DNA of 24,696 nucleotides from a virus, in the IMG/VR virus record IMGVR_UViG_3300027833_000209, positions 1 through 24,696 of that record; one strand, written 5' to 3'. Numbering within the stretch: position 1 is the first letter of the stretch; each line of letters begins with the position of its first letter. The position numbers and the translations under genes are program-made. Below, piece by piece: positions 7,732 through 14,413 of the stretch. The notes below the pieces were generated by a model, which searched no databases, was not told the origin of the DNA, and saw nothing but the letters and a program-made list of their open reading frames with translations.

Positions 7732-8940
7732 CACTGACTTAAATTCGTAAGAATCTGTAGAATTTGGAGAAATAGTTACGACCATATTGGTACCAACTAT
7801 ATTAACGTCTATGGAAGCTTCAGGAAATGCTCCAGTATGTAACTCTCCATATGAAGTGGTATAGACTTCAACCCCATCGTGAACAAGTAAAAGTTCATTT
7901 GACTGGTATGCCATAGTACTTGTGTTGGATACTTGTATAGTATATCGCGAAGTTCTAAAATCTGAGAGTGGGATAGTATCGACAACAATAGGATCCATAT
8001 TACCAGAGGTAGTGACTAGGTTTGTGTCTATACTAAAATCTCCGAATACCCCAGATGCAGATGGAGATGCAGATGGGATAACCAGTATATCACTATCTAA
8101 AGAGTCTAGTCTAGTGTTAATCTGATTCAACTCTGTTTGAGTTGCTATCGTGTTACCGTTTAGGGTGTAGTTTCCAAGAAGTTGAACACCTGAATCGTCC
8201 AGTATAAACCTATCATCATTAAGATGCTGTATCTTGAACTTACTATTGTCGAACCCCATATGTTTAATGGCGGTATCAGTACCATTATGATAGAATCGAG
8301 TTTCTTCGTTTGTTCCTACAGTGAATGAAAAGTGGTCATCCAATATAAGGTCATTGCCAAAAGAAACACCTGTCGAGTTGTAGGCTGCTATCTGTATTAC
8401 CATCTCAGCATCTACGACGTGGGTTAGGGATATACTATCCCCAGTATCCGCAACGTAGTCTATTCCTGGCTGGAGTAAGACACCGTTAAGGTATATTTGA
8501 ATTCTTGAGGCGGTAGTTGAGTCTGGGTCGTACTGTAGTACATTACCTACGTCATCTGCCCCTGTTACTATTTCTAGTGTACCGTCCGAAGTAAATATGT
8601 AAGAGTTGAATGTAGTGGTCGCAGAAAGATTATCTCCCGCTGTTCCAGAACCAATCTCAACGATTGACTGGATTCCTTCATCATACTCTCTTTTTATATA
8701 TAATTTGCCGTCCTTAGTGTTTATACCTAACTCACCCAAGGACAGGTCATTAATGCTAGGGGTATCCCCCAGACCATCAAATGATTTGATGTTTGCACCG
8801 AGTCCCGTCTGCACTACGCTACTAATAGGTTTACCGACGACGACTCTTCTTACTTTAGTCTTACCGCTACTAACCCCATTAATTCTTTGGACAAGCAGTG
8901 AGTCGGCACTATTAGATACAGAAACCTTTCTTATGGGCAT
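7711..8940 (-). CDS. Tail fibre-like virion protein (409 aa)
   Basis: This is a 409-aa modular fibre protein. The N-terminus (MPIRKVSVSNSADSLLVQRI) is followed by a segment LGELGINTKDGKLYIKRE at about 67-84, typical of phage fibre heads. About residues 105-190 hold a beta module with IQIYLNGVLLQPGIDYVAD. A later part (about 195-265) has the DRFILDDSGVQLLGNYTLNG style of fibre shafts, with a short Q/L/N helix (ELNQINTRLDSLDSD) and a PSASPSASG linker. The final 80 residues (SRYTIQVSNTSTMAYQSNEL to the end) match the C-terminus of the 1820-aa fibre in pattern, suggesting the same tip fold. It starts 9 bases after the preceding 118-aa gene with a good AAAGG ribosome site. The adsorption role is inferred. 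Confidence 0.87.
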   Translation of the reverse strand: MPIRKVSVSNSADSLLVQRINGVSSGKTKVRRVVVGKPISSVVQTGLGANIKSFDGLGDTPSINDLSLGELGINTKDGKLYIKREYDEGIQSIVEIGSGTAGDNLSATTTFNSYIFTSDGTLEIVTGADDVGNVLQYDPDSTTASRIQIYLNGVLLQPGIDYVADTGDSISLTHVVDAEMVIQIAAYNSTGVSFGNDLILDDHFSFTVGTNEETRFYHNGTDTAIKHMGFDNSKFKIQHLNDDRFILDDSGVQLLGNYTLNGNTIATQTELNQINTRLDSLDSDILVIPSASPSASGVFGDFSIDTNLVTTSGNMDPIVVDTIPLSDFRTSRYTIQVSNTSTMAYQSNELLLVHDGVEVYTTSYGELHTGAFPEASIDVNIVGTNMVVTISPNSTDSYEFKSVRHSVSA

Positions 8941-8949
8941 GGAAAACCT

Positions 8950-9306
8950 TTACCTTGTTACGGAAGGATTGACTTTGATTTTACCTTCAAGTACTCGCTC
9001 TTTGATAGTAGCACCGAGTCCGTCTACATGACTTAACTCGACATCATATACATATCTGCCACGCGTGGCCAAGGCATCGGTTTGTATATTGGTTAATGAT
9101 ATAGTTACAACCCCGCCGGCCGCTGGGTCGGAAACGATAGATGTGAAATCGACCGTATCCTCTAATGCACTATTAAAATTCTTCTTCATCTTAGCACTGA
9201 CAGTATATCCGGTCAGGTCTTTTGTAGAACCATCAGTATCAACTAACTCTATTTGTAGAGCTAAATCAGAACCTTGGTCTATAGTAAAATCTTCGTAAGT
9301 TGCCAT
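8950..9306 (-). CDS. BppU-like N-terminal-domain virion protein (118 aa)
   Basis: A 118-aa protein beginning MATYEDFTIDQGSDLALQIE, then DLTGYTVSAKMKKNFNS, GGVVTISLTNIQTDAL, RYVYDVEL and a C-terminal RVLEGKIKVNPSVTR. This order (an 'idQGs' opening, 'LtGytvsakmR', 'isLt..qT..l..grYvyDve', 'vleG.i.v.p.vTR') is that of a small beta-sandwich protein seen beside fibres in many T4-like and other phages and related to baseplate BppU-type N-terminal domains. It probably anchors or caps a fibre. An upstream TTG in frame (position 9315) would add MKY, but it is too close to the AAGG site, so the ATG at 9306 is preferred. It is co-transcribed with the 409-aa fibre from the promoter at 9348-9355. Confidence 0.83.
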   Translation of the reverse strand: MATYEDFTIDQGSDLALQIELVDTDGSTKDLTGYTVSAKMKKNFNSALEDTVDFTSIVSDPAAGGVVTISLTNIQTDALATRGRYVYDVELSHVDGLGATIKERVLEGKIKVNPSVTR

Positions 9307-9317
9307 GTACTTCAATA

Positions 9318-9366
9318 CCTTAAACTGTTAATGATATTTGCTTGAACTATTTATAACAGTTTAAGG
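9318..9366. repeat. 13-bp perfect inverted repeat enclosing a late promoter
   Basis: CCTTAAACTGTTA at 9318-9330 is the exact reverse complement of TAACAGTTTAAGG at 9354-9366, with a 23-bp spacer. The right arm overlaps the last two bases of the TATAAATA motif; the left arm ends 11 bases before the ATG of the 118-aa gene and includes its AAGG ribosome site. Confidence 0.88.
9348..9355 (-). promoter_or_regulatory. T4-type late promoter for the 118/409-aa unit
   Basis: An exact TATAAATA on the minus strand, about 41 bp before the ATG at 9306. It lies inside a 13-bp inverted repeat (9318-9366). It would restart late transcription after the enzyme block. Confidence 0.8.
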
Positions 9367-9412
9367 CTTGAGTATTCATTATACCATATTCGTAAATTCG
9401 AATTAGTGTAAT

Positions 9413-10120
9413 TTATTCGGCAGATTCTATATCCGACACAACCATTTCACGGAAGTCGATAGATGCTTCTGATGCGTCGAAAACGTAAGATACTGTACAA
9501 CGCCAGTCGTCTGTAGATGCAGCGTGGTACAAAACCTTATCCGCTTCAGCATATGGGCCGAAGAATGCTGCTTTACAAGTCCACTTACCCGCTTCGTCTT
9601 GACAACGAATGACTTTTTTAGTCTCAGGGTGAATGTATTCGAAGTAACCAGAACCGTCTTCTGAGTAGGAGAAGATTAAGTTAAATCCAGGCGCATTTGC
9701 ATTGTTGTGCCAAGAGATGAATCCGCCTGGCGGATATACTGCTGCAAGTGCATTATGCTTGACAGACAAGAAGTTCATCATCTTATCGTTTAAGTCACGG
9801 AGATGTAGAGTCATGTCACGCTTGAAGACTGGATTTGCATCCTTTTCAAACATCATGTGCGCTTTTTCTGAGAGTTTAAAGTTGTAACCAACTAGTTCGT
9901 CTGGGAAACCTTCGTGCTTAGTACCCTGTCCAACGACTTCATCCATATGTTTCTCGCCCACATAGTATGCGCGTTGTCGAATGTGTTGAGCAGAATTTAA
10001 GTGACAGTTTTCTTCAAAACCTTCTGTGGTATGTAACTTGGAATATTCTTCTAGAATCTCAAGTAGCTCAGGGTTATTAACCTGAACGTGCTTTAGATAT
10101 TGGTCGTTTACCTGTGTCAT
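9413..10120 (-). CDS. 2OG-Fe(II) oxygenase-like hydroxylase (235 aa)
   Basis: Beginning at the ATG at 10120, the protein has 235 aa. The C-terminal half fits the prolyl-4-hydroxylase-like double-stranded beta-helix fold: YPPGGFISWHNNANAPG (about 129-145) with first histidine H138, FSYSEDGSGYFEY, then VLYHAAS with second histidine H199, and R207 eight residues later (RCTVSYV), where 2-oxoglutarate is normally bound. The H138-H199 spacing of 61 is normal. The expected aspartate of HxD is asparagine here (H138-N139-N140). Such enzymes hydroxylate protein or small-molecule substrates using iron and 2-oxoglutarate. The start overlaps the glycosyltransferase stop as ATGA, indicating translational coupling; a longer in-frame start at 10201 would lie inside the upstream gene and is not favoured. 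The substrate is unknown. Confidence 0.82.
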   Translation of the reverse strand: MTQVNDQYLKHVQVNNPELLEILEEYSKLHTTEGFEENCHLNSAQHIRQRAYYVGEKHMDEVVGQGTKHEGFPDELVGYNFKLSEKAHMMFEKDANPVFKRDMTLHLRDLNDKMMNFLSVKHNALAAVYPPGGFISWHNNANAPGFNLIFSYSEDGSGYFEYIHPETKKVIRCQDEAGKWTCKAAFFGPYAEADKVLYHAASTDDWRCTVSYVFDASEASIDFREMVVSDIESAE

Positions 10121-10854
10121 ACGATTGGAGTATCCTTGTTTAACCCAGCAGAGAAGTGACGTAATATCACCGGCCCTGTTTCGGGTTGTGTGATTGCCCA
10201 ATTCAGGGCATTATAATAATTCCACCTCAAGTCGTCATCAAAGATACCGACCTTGAGATCCTTATACTTTTCTTCTTTATTAGTTAACCACCAGAGCGAG
10301 AACTGATCCCAAGACTTGAGACTGTCCGCATACCCTTCGGGCCACCAAGTATCATTCATTTGTCTGAATGTTAAGTCCCACCAATCATCCATGAATTCGC
10401 GAACAATGGGTTTGGACATATCATATAAACAGACACCACCACAAAGAGTAAATTTCGACATACCTTCCGGTGTGGAGAAATCACGTTCCGCATAAATGTA
10501 ATCACGGTCATCTGTAAGAGCAGAGAACACCACATCGTGGTCTTTCATCTCGTCCCATACTTTGGTGATATCTTCATGCTCACATTCCATGTCAGCATCA
10601 ATGTACATTGTTAAGTCATACGGAGATTTTGACATCCCCCATAACTTGGCGCGATAATGGTCATCACAAATGATAATGTCATCTGCAACCTCCCTACCAC
10701 GGTCGTCTAGAAACTGTTCTTCTGTAACGATACATATCTTACACTCTTCTTCAGGTTCATAGTAGTCCCTAATAGATTCTGCAAGATTGAGCGAGTACAA
10801 ATAAAAGTTTCGTTTCTTAGACGAGACTATTACAAATCCTTTAGTCTTTTCCAT
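10117..10854 (-). CDS. GT-A fold glycosyltransferase-like protein (245 aa)
   Basis: A 245-aa protein with an N-terminal Rossmann-like start (GFVIVSSKKRNFYLYSLNLA) followed by helices and strands. The segment LTMYIDADMEC carries D86-A87-D88, the DxD metal/sugar-nucleotide motif of GT-A glycosyltransferases. Further on, SWDQFSLWWL (D183-Q184) and HFSAG (H233) are where GT8/GT32-like enzymes keep catalytic or metal-binding residues. Donor and acceptor cannot be told from sequence. The gene overlaps the preceding 153-aa gene by 14 bp and the following oxygenase by 4 bp, so the three should be made together. Possible targets are a fibre protein, the host surface or DNA bases; with the fibre genes on both sides a virion protein is the most attractive but unproven choice. 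Confidence 0.82.
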   Translation of the reverse strand: MEKTKGFVIVSSKKRNFYLYSLNLAESIRDYYEPEEECKICIVTEEQFLDDRGREVADDIIICDDHYRAKLWGMSKSPYDLTMYIDADMECEHEDITKVWDEMKDHDVVFSALTDDRDYIYAERDFSTPEGMSKFTLCGGVCLYDMSKPIVREFMDDWWDLTFRQMNDTWWPEGYADSLKSWDQFSLWWLTNKEEKYKDLKVGIFDDDLRWNYYNALNWAITQPETGPVILRHFSAGLNKDTPIV

Positions 10855-11302
10855 CAGCTACGGCCTCTAGTTGCTCTTGTAGAATCATAATTGAATATAG
10901 GTCTACTTCAATTCTTGATTTAGCGCGACGCAATTTTGCCTTTAACTTCCGGTTTTTAGAGTCTTTAATCTCTCCAACTTCAAACGCTTCCATTTTGTAG
11001 TTAAAAAGTTTTTCAAGTTTACGTGCTTTGGTGTGTTCCTCATCACGTAACTTATCTTCTTCAATCTTTGCTTTCTTATGCGTAATTCTATCTTCAGTAC
11101 ATTTATCAATAGAATCAGTGCCCACGGCATCAATCACTTCATTGAATAATTCATTCTCAGTACCGTCTTTATCATGGCGGTGTAACAACATCTGTTGTCG
11201 AGTAACACGACCGACATCATCTTCAAGTTCTAGAATACAGTTAAGTTCTTTCTTTTCTTCTGTTTCCCAGAAGGCGTTATCCATCCATTGCTTACGACTC
11301 AT
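10841..11302 (-). CDS. Charged coiled-coil protein of unknown function (153 aa)
   Basis: A 153-aa, highly charged protein with many Lys/Glu/Asp. It starts MSRKQWMDNAFWETEEKKEL; residues about 75-150 look like a long alpha-helical coiled coil (RDEEHTKARKLEKLFNYKM, then KLRRAKSRIEVDLYSIMI). No enzyme motif, signal peptide or membrane segment is visible, and the family is not recognised. It is the first gene after a sigma70-like promoter and has a strong ribosome site (TGGAG, 8 bases before ATG). It overlaps the glycosyltransferase start by 14 bp. It may be an adaptor or scaffold for the two enzymes, or an unrelated early gene. Confidence 0.75.
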   Translation of the reverse strand: MSRKQWMDNAFWETEEKKELNCILELEDDVGRVTRQQMLLHRHDKDGTENELFNEVIDAVGTDSIDKCTEDRITHKKAKIEEDKLRDEEHTKARKLEKLFNYKMEAFEVGEIKDSKNRKLKAKLRRAKSRIEVDLYSIMILQEQLEAVADGKD

Positions 11303-11341
11303 TAAATATCTCCAGAGATTTCAATTCAATTTAAATTATAA

Positions 11342-11370
11342 AGTATATAGTATTGAGATAAGTGGGTCAA
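11342..11370 (-). promoter_or_regulatory. Sigma70-like promoter of the enzyme block
   Basis: On the minus strand TTGACC (11370-11365) is followed after exactly 17 bases by TATACT (11347-11342); each is one base from the sigma70 consensus. The start of transcription would fall about 30 bases before the ATG at 11302. No TATAAATA late motif occurs in this gap, unlike the other unit boundaries. The -35 element lies in the arm of the preceding hairpin. Confidence 0.6.
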
Positions 11371-11394
11371 ATTAATGACCCACCGTTCTATCTC
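11355..11394 (-). terminator. Stem-loop after the 850-aa fibre gene
   Basis: An 8-bp perfect stem (GTGGGTCA / TGACCCAC, loop of 6, 11362-11383) extended after a bulge by GAGATA/TATCTC (11355-11360 with 11389-11394). It lies 24 bases after the 850-aa stop codon. A T run is lacking, so termination may be incomplete or the structure may serve as an mRNA 3' end or processing site. Confidence 0.55.
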
Positions 11395-11417
11395 ATATTA
11401 TACCATAGTAAGAGCGA

Positions 11418-13970
11418 TTAAGCAACTCTTACGTATAGGGTATAAGATTCTGTGGAGTTTACTAGACTATCACTGATAGTTGCACCAACATAATTGCCTA
11501 GGAAAGACCGTGAGTAATTACCTGTGAAGTCACGAGAGTAATCTCCAGAGAATTCACGAGTGTAGTTTCCAACGAATTCGCCAACATAAGTTGATACGCG
11601 GTCACGTGTGTACGGCCCAGTATATGTAGAAGTACGTAGTCTTGAGTAAGCAGATACACGCAAACGAGCATAGTTACCTACGAAATCGCGAGAGTATGTA
11701 CCAGCAAATTCACCTATGAAGTCACTAGCATAGACACCAACATACTCACCTGTAAAGTTACGAGAGTATGTACCAGCGAATTCGCCAGTAAAGTTACGAG
11801 AGTAATCTCCCGCGAATTCACGAGTGAAGTCACCTACGAAGTTACCTGTAAAGGTAGTTAAAGTGTCACGTGTGAAAGTCGAAGGACGGTCACTGGCATA
11901 TGTCGAGATTCTAGTGGCGATGTATGAAGATGTACGAGTACGTGTTGAAGTACTTGCATATTCACCTACAAACGTACTAGCGAAAGTACCTGCGTATGCA
12001 GTTTCGTAGTTACCAGTAAAGGTACCAGCGAATGTTGATGCACGGTCACGCGTATAGTCTACTGTATTACTAGTAGCACGATTACGAGCATAGTTACCGA
12101 CATAATCTAAACTTTCAACACGAGTACGACCATAGTTACCAGTATATGTGTCAGAAGTATTTCTACTGTAGTAGAAAGTTCCGGTAAAGTAACGAGTGTA
12201 GTAACCAGTGTAGTAAGCGTAACGAGTGTACGTTCCGCCAGGATAGTATGCAACATAATAGAAAGTAGTTGCAAAGTCACCCGCGAAGTTCCAAGGAATA
12301 ATCTCAAGACCTGCTGGCGTTCCTGCTAACCAAGGGTATGCGTTTTGTGCGTGTGTCGCTCCTGCTTGCCAACGAGTAGATATCAAAGTTCTAGCATATG
12401 CAGCTCCTTGACTTGCGGCACGAGAGTAGTTAAACCCTTGACCCCAAGTTCTAGTGTAAGTTGCTGAACCTGAACCCCAAACATTACGCGAGTAGCTCGC
12501 AGTGCCATTTACAACACGTGAACGAGTATATGTGCCAGCGTAATAACTAGTCACATTAGTGGTACGAGTATACTCACCAGCGAATGCTCCAGTAAATGTT
12601 GATGTGTAGTTACCAGTGAAGGTATTAGCATAATCAACTATACTATCACGAGTATATGATGAGTAACGAGTTCTAGTTGAAGTTCTAGTTGACGTTCTTG
12701 CGTAGTTACCTACGAAATCTCCGATAAATGAACCTTCACTAGTACTAGTAAAGTCACGTGAGAAGTCCGCAGTAAATGTTCTTGCGTAGTTACCTACGAA
12801 GTTACCTACGAAGTCTTCAGGACGAGTAGTTACATAAGAAGAGACACGTGCACGAGAGAAAATACCTGAGAAGTCGGTCACACGAGTACGAGCATATGCA
12901 GAAACACGTGTACGGTTATATGTACCAGCGAATTCGCCAGTAAAACCAGTCAAACGAGTACGGGCATATGAAGAATTACGAGTTCTTGTGTAATCTCCAG
13001 CGAATTCACGACTATAGTTACCTACGAAGTCACGAGCATATGTACCAGAATAGTTACCAGCGAATTCACGTGAAAACGTGTCTGTGCTAGTACTAGTGTA
13101 CGAAGAAATGCGGTCACGTGAATATGCAGAAACTCTTGTCTGTACGTATGCTGAAGTACGTGTACGAGTGTATGACTCATCGACAAGTGTACGTTGGGTG
13201 TTTGAGGCAGAACCTCGTGTTGCCCAAGTACCTGCTGCTGATGGAGCTCCTTGTGCAGATGAACGTAACTGGTAAGAACCAATTTCACCGGCAGTTGCTC
13301 TAAGAGACTTTGCGCGTTGACCAAGAGTGAACTTAATCTCCGCATCAGTCATCTCTTTGAATCCGCCAAAGGAAGAACCGTCATACGTTGTTGCTACTGG
13401 TCGTTCAGTAGTCAGACCAACAGGTGGTACTGAAAGTGCTGAACGCTTCCATATATGGTATGGTGTTGAAGTACCATCACCGAGGGTGTCTGAGAACACA
13501 TTATCAATGTGCTTTACCCAGTCTGCGCCCGGAGTTGTTTCTGCAAGTTGAAATGCACCCTGAAGACCTAATGTCTCAAGATTTTTCAATGCACGGGTAG
13601 TTAGGTTGTTTAAATCCGCATCTACCATTTCGTAGAAGCCAGGATTTGCGTTTGCGTAATAACCGACAGGACGGACAAAATCGGAACCAGTTTCACTAGC
13701 AGAACCACCGACCTGTTTAAGGGTAGTAGTTACTGTAGTACCTGTGATGCTCATAGCGGGATGTGTCCCCGACGCTTCATTGTAGTACGTATCTACGAAT
13801 GAACCTATGTTAACATCACCAGTTAAACTGATGTCTCCGACATCACCAGCAGATGCCTCTGCTAGTGCTTCACCCATTTTCACAGCAAGATACATCTCTT
13901 GTGCGGGAGTGAATTCCTGTAGGTCACCATCGGTATTCTTAATTTTTAGAGGTATACTAGATGCTGACAT
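11418..13970 (-). CDS. Tetrad-repeat fibre-like virion protein (850 aa)
   Basis: Residues 1-266 form a non-repetitive head (MSASSIPLKIKNTDGDLQEF, then a helix EMYLAVKMGEALAEAS and GDISLTGDVNIGSF), in the style of virion proteins of marine T4-like phages. From Y267 to T474 and from Y639 to A830 the sequence is an uninterrupted four-residue repeat, with aromatic or Arg at position 1, small or beta-branched at 2, Arg/Gly/Ser at 3, and Asp/Asn/Glu/Thr/Ser at 4 (for example FVGN-YTRE-FSGD-YSRD). Residues about 475-638 keep the flavour but slip in phase and have a Tyr-rich part (YYVAYYPGGTYTRYAYYTGY). The last 20 residues are non-repetitive. No known enzyme motif. The regular alternation suggests an extended beta structure, possibly a trimeric fibre shaft. 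It has its own late promoter and is flanked by terminator structures. The start has a weak GAGAAAG ribosome site. Confidence 0.87.
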   Translation of the reverse strand: MSASSIPLKIKNTDGDLQEFTPAQEMYLAVKMGEALAEASAGDVGDISLTGDVNIGSFVDTYYNEASGTHPAMSITGTTVTTTLKQVGGSASETGSDFVRPVGYYANANPGFYEMVDADLNNLTTRALKNLETLGLQGAFQLAETTPGADWVKHIDNVFSDTLGDGTSTPYHIWKRSALSVPPVGLTTERPVATTYDGSSFGGFKEMTDAEIKFTLGQRAKSLRATAGEIGSYQLRSSAQGAPSAAGTWATRGSASNTQRTLVDESYTRTRTSAYVQTRVSAYSRDRISSYTSTSTDTFSREFAGNYSGTYARDFVGNYSREFAGDYTRTRNSSYARTRLTGFTGEFAGTYNRTRVSAYARTRVTDFSGIFSRARVSSYVTTRPEDFVGNFVGNYARTFTADFSRDFTSTSEGSFIGDFVGNYARTSTRTSTRTRYSSYTRDSIVDYANTFTGNYTSTFTGAFAGEYTRTTNVTSYYAGTYTRSRVVNGTASYSRNVWGSGSATYTRTWGQGFNYSRAASQGAAYARTLISTRWQAGATHAQNAYPWLAGTPAGLEIIPWNFAGDFATTFYYVAYYPGGTYTRYAYYTGYYTRYFTGTFYYSRNTSDTYTGNYGRTRVESLDYVGNYARNRATSNTVDYTRDRASTFAGTFTGNYETAYAGTFASTFVGEYASTSTRTRTSSYIATRISTYASDRPSTFTRDTLTTFTGNFVGDFTREFAGDYSRNFTGEFAGTYSRNFTGEYVGVYASDFIGEFAGTYSRDFVGNYARLRVSAYSRLRTSTYTGPYTRDRVSTYVGEFVGNYTREFSGDYSRDFTGNYSRSFLGNYVGATISDSLVNSTESYTLYVRVA

Positions 13971-14020
13971 GTTTGCTTTCTCTTTAGCTAAAGTTAAAGT
14001 TTATTGGTTAATGACCTGTT

Positions 14021-14028
14021 TATTTATA
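14021..14028 (-). promoter_or_regulatory. T4-type late promoter for the 850-aa fibre
   Basis: An exact TATAAATA on the minus strand, 50 bp before the ATG at 13970 and only a few bases after the T run of the preceding terminator. A 12-bp palindrome, CTTTAGCTAAAG (13982-13993), lies in the leader just before the ribosome site. Confidence 0.8.
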
Positions 14029-14030
14029 AT

Positions 14031-14076
14031 AAAAAAAATGTGCGGAAACCCAGATTACCCCAGTTTCCGCACATTT
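14031..14076 (-). terminator. Strong rho-independent terminator
   Basis: A perfect 14-bp stem (AAATGTGCGGAAAC, 14076-14063, with GTTTCCGCACATTT, 14049-14036), a 13-base loop and a T run (14038-14031) on the minus strand. It ends the gp8 to 89-aa transcription unit. A smaller hairpin (ACACTA/TAGTGT, 14091-14108) lies just upstream. Confidence 0.88.
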
Positions 14077-14122
14077 ATATAATTTAATTCACACTAACTA
14101 TATAGTGTATTTGGTCTTTGAT

Positions 14123-14392
14123 TCACGGAGTAATAACTGACCCTTTAGTCCAAGTTATTACACTACCGTCATTTGATACTACTTCGGAAATACGTCCAGT
14201 AGGAGTAGACCCCATTGTTCCAGTTATTATTAAAATATCCCCTTCTTTAATTTTGTCTGCCATTGCACCAAAATAGTTGATGTCGGAAACAACCGTAGAA
14301 GTATGTCCAGTAGTTCGGTACTGCCAAGTTGTGCTACCACTACCATTACCGCCTATGCGGGATAATTTAGATCTATTGAATACCTTTGCCAT
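14123..14392 (-). CDS. Small beta-rich virion-associated protein (89 aa)
   Basis: An 89-aa protein of the type MAKVFNRSKLSRIGG followed by TTWQYRTTGHTSTVVSDINY and a 'KIKEGDILIITGT' strand. Short proteins with 'MAKVF(N/S)...WxYxTxD...YF...lkvGDxI' are common next to tail fibres and spikes in many phages and are usually unannotated. It is probably a compact beta domain that sits on or under a spike. It starts 21 bases after the 652-aa spike gene with a GAGG ribosome site, and a strong terminator follows. The function is not known. Confidence 0.78.
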   Translation of the reverse strand: MAKVFNRSKLSRIGGNGSGSTTWQYRTTGHTSTVVSDINYFGAMADKIKEGDILIITGTMGSTPTGRISEVVSNDGSVITWTKGSVITP

Positions 14393-14413
14393 TGTAAAAC
14401 CTCGTAATAAATA

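Noticed and set aside
9307-9315. TTG start adding three residues to the 118-aa protein
   Set aside because: The AAGG site is only 2 bases from the TTG, while it is 11 from the ATG at 9306, and the family begins at MA-x-x.
9413-10201. Longer oxygenase start at 10201
   Set aside because: It would overlap the glycosyltransferase by 85 bp and add residues without family character; the ATG at 10120 overlaps the upstream stop as ATGA and begins a normal-looking protein.
11481-13172. Regular short DNA repeats, at first sight array-like
   Set aside because: The period is 12 bases in frame with the protein tetrad; there are no constant repeats with unique spacers, so this is not a CRISPR array.
14091-14108. 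Small inverted repeat ACACTA/TAGTGT as a second terminator
   Set aside because: Only 6 bp of A/T-rich stem and no T run; the adjacent 14-bp stem is a far better terminator.
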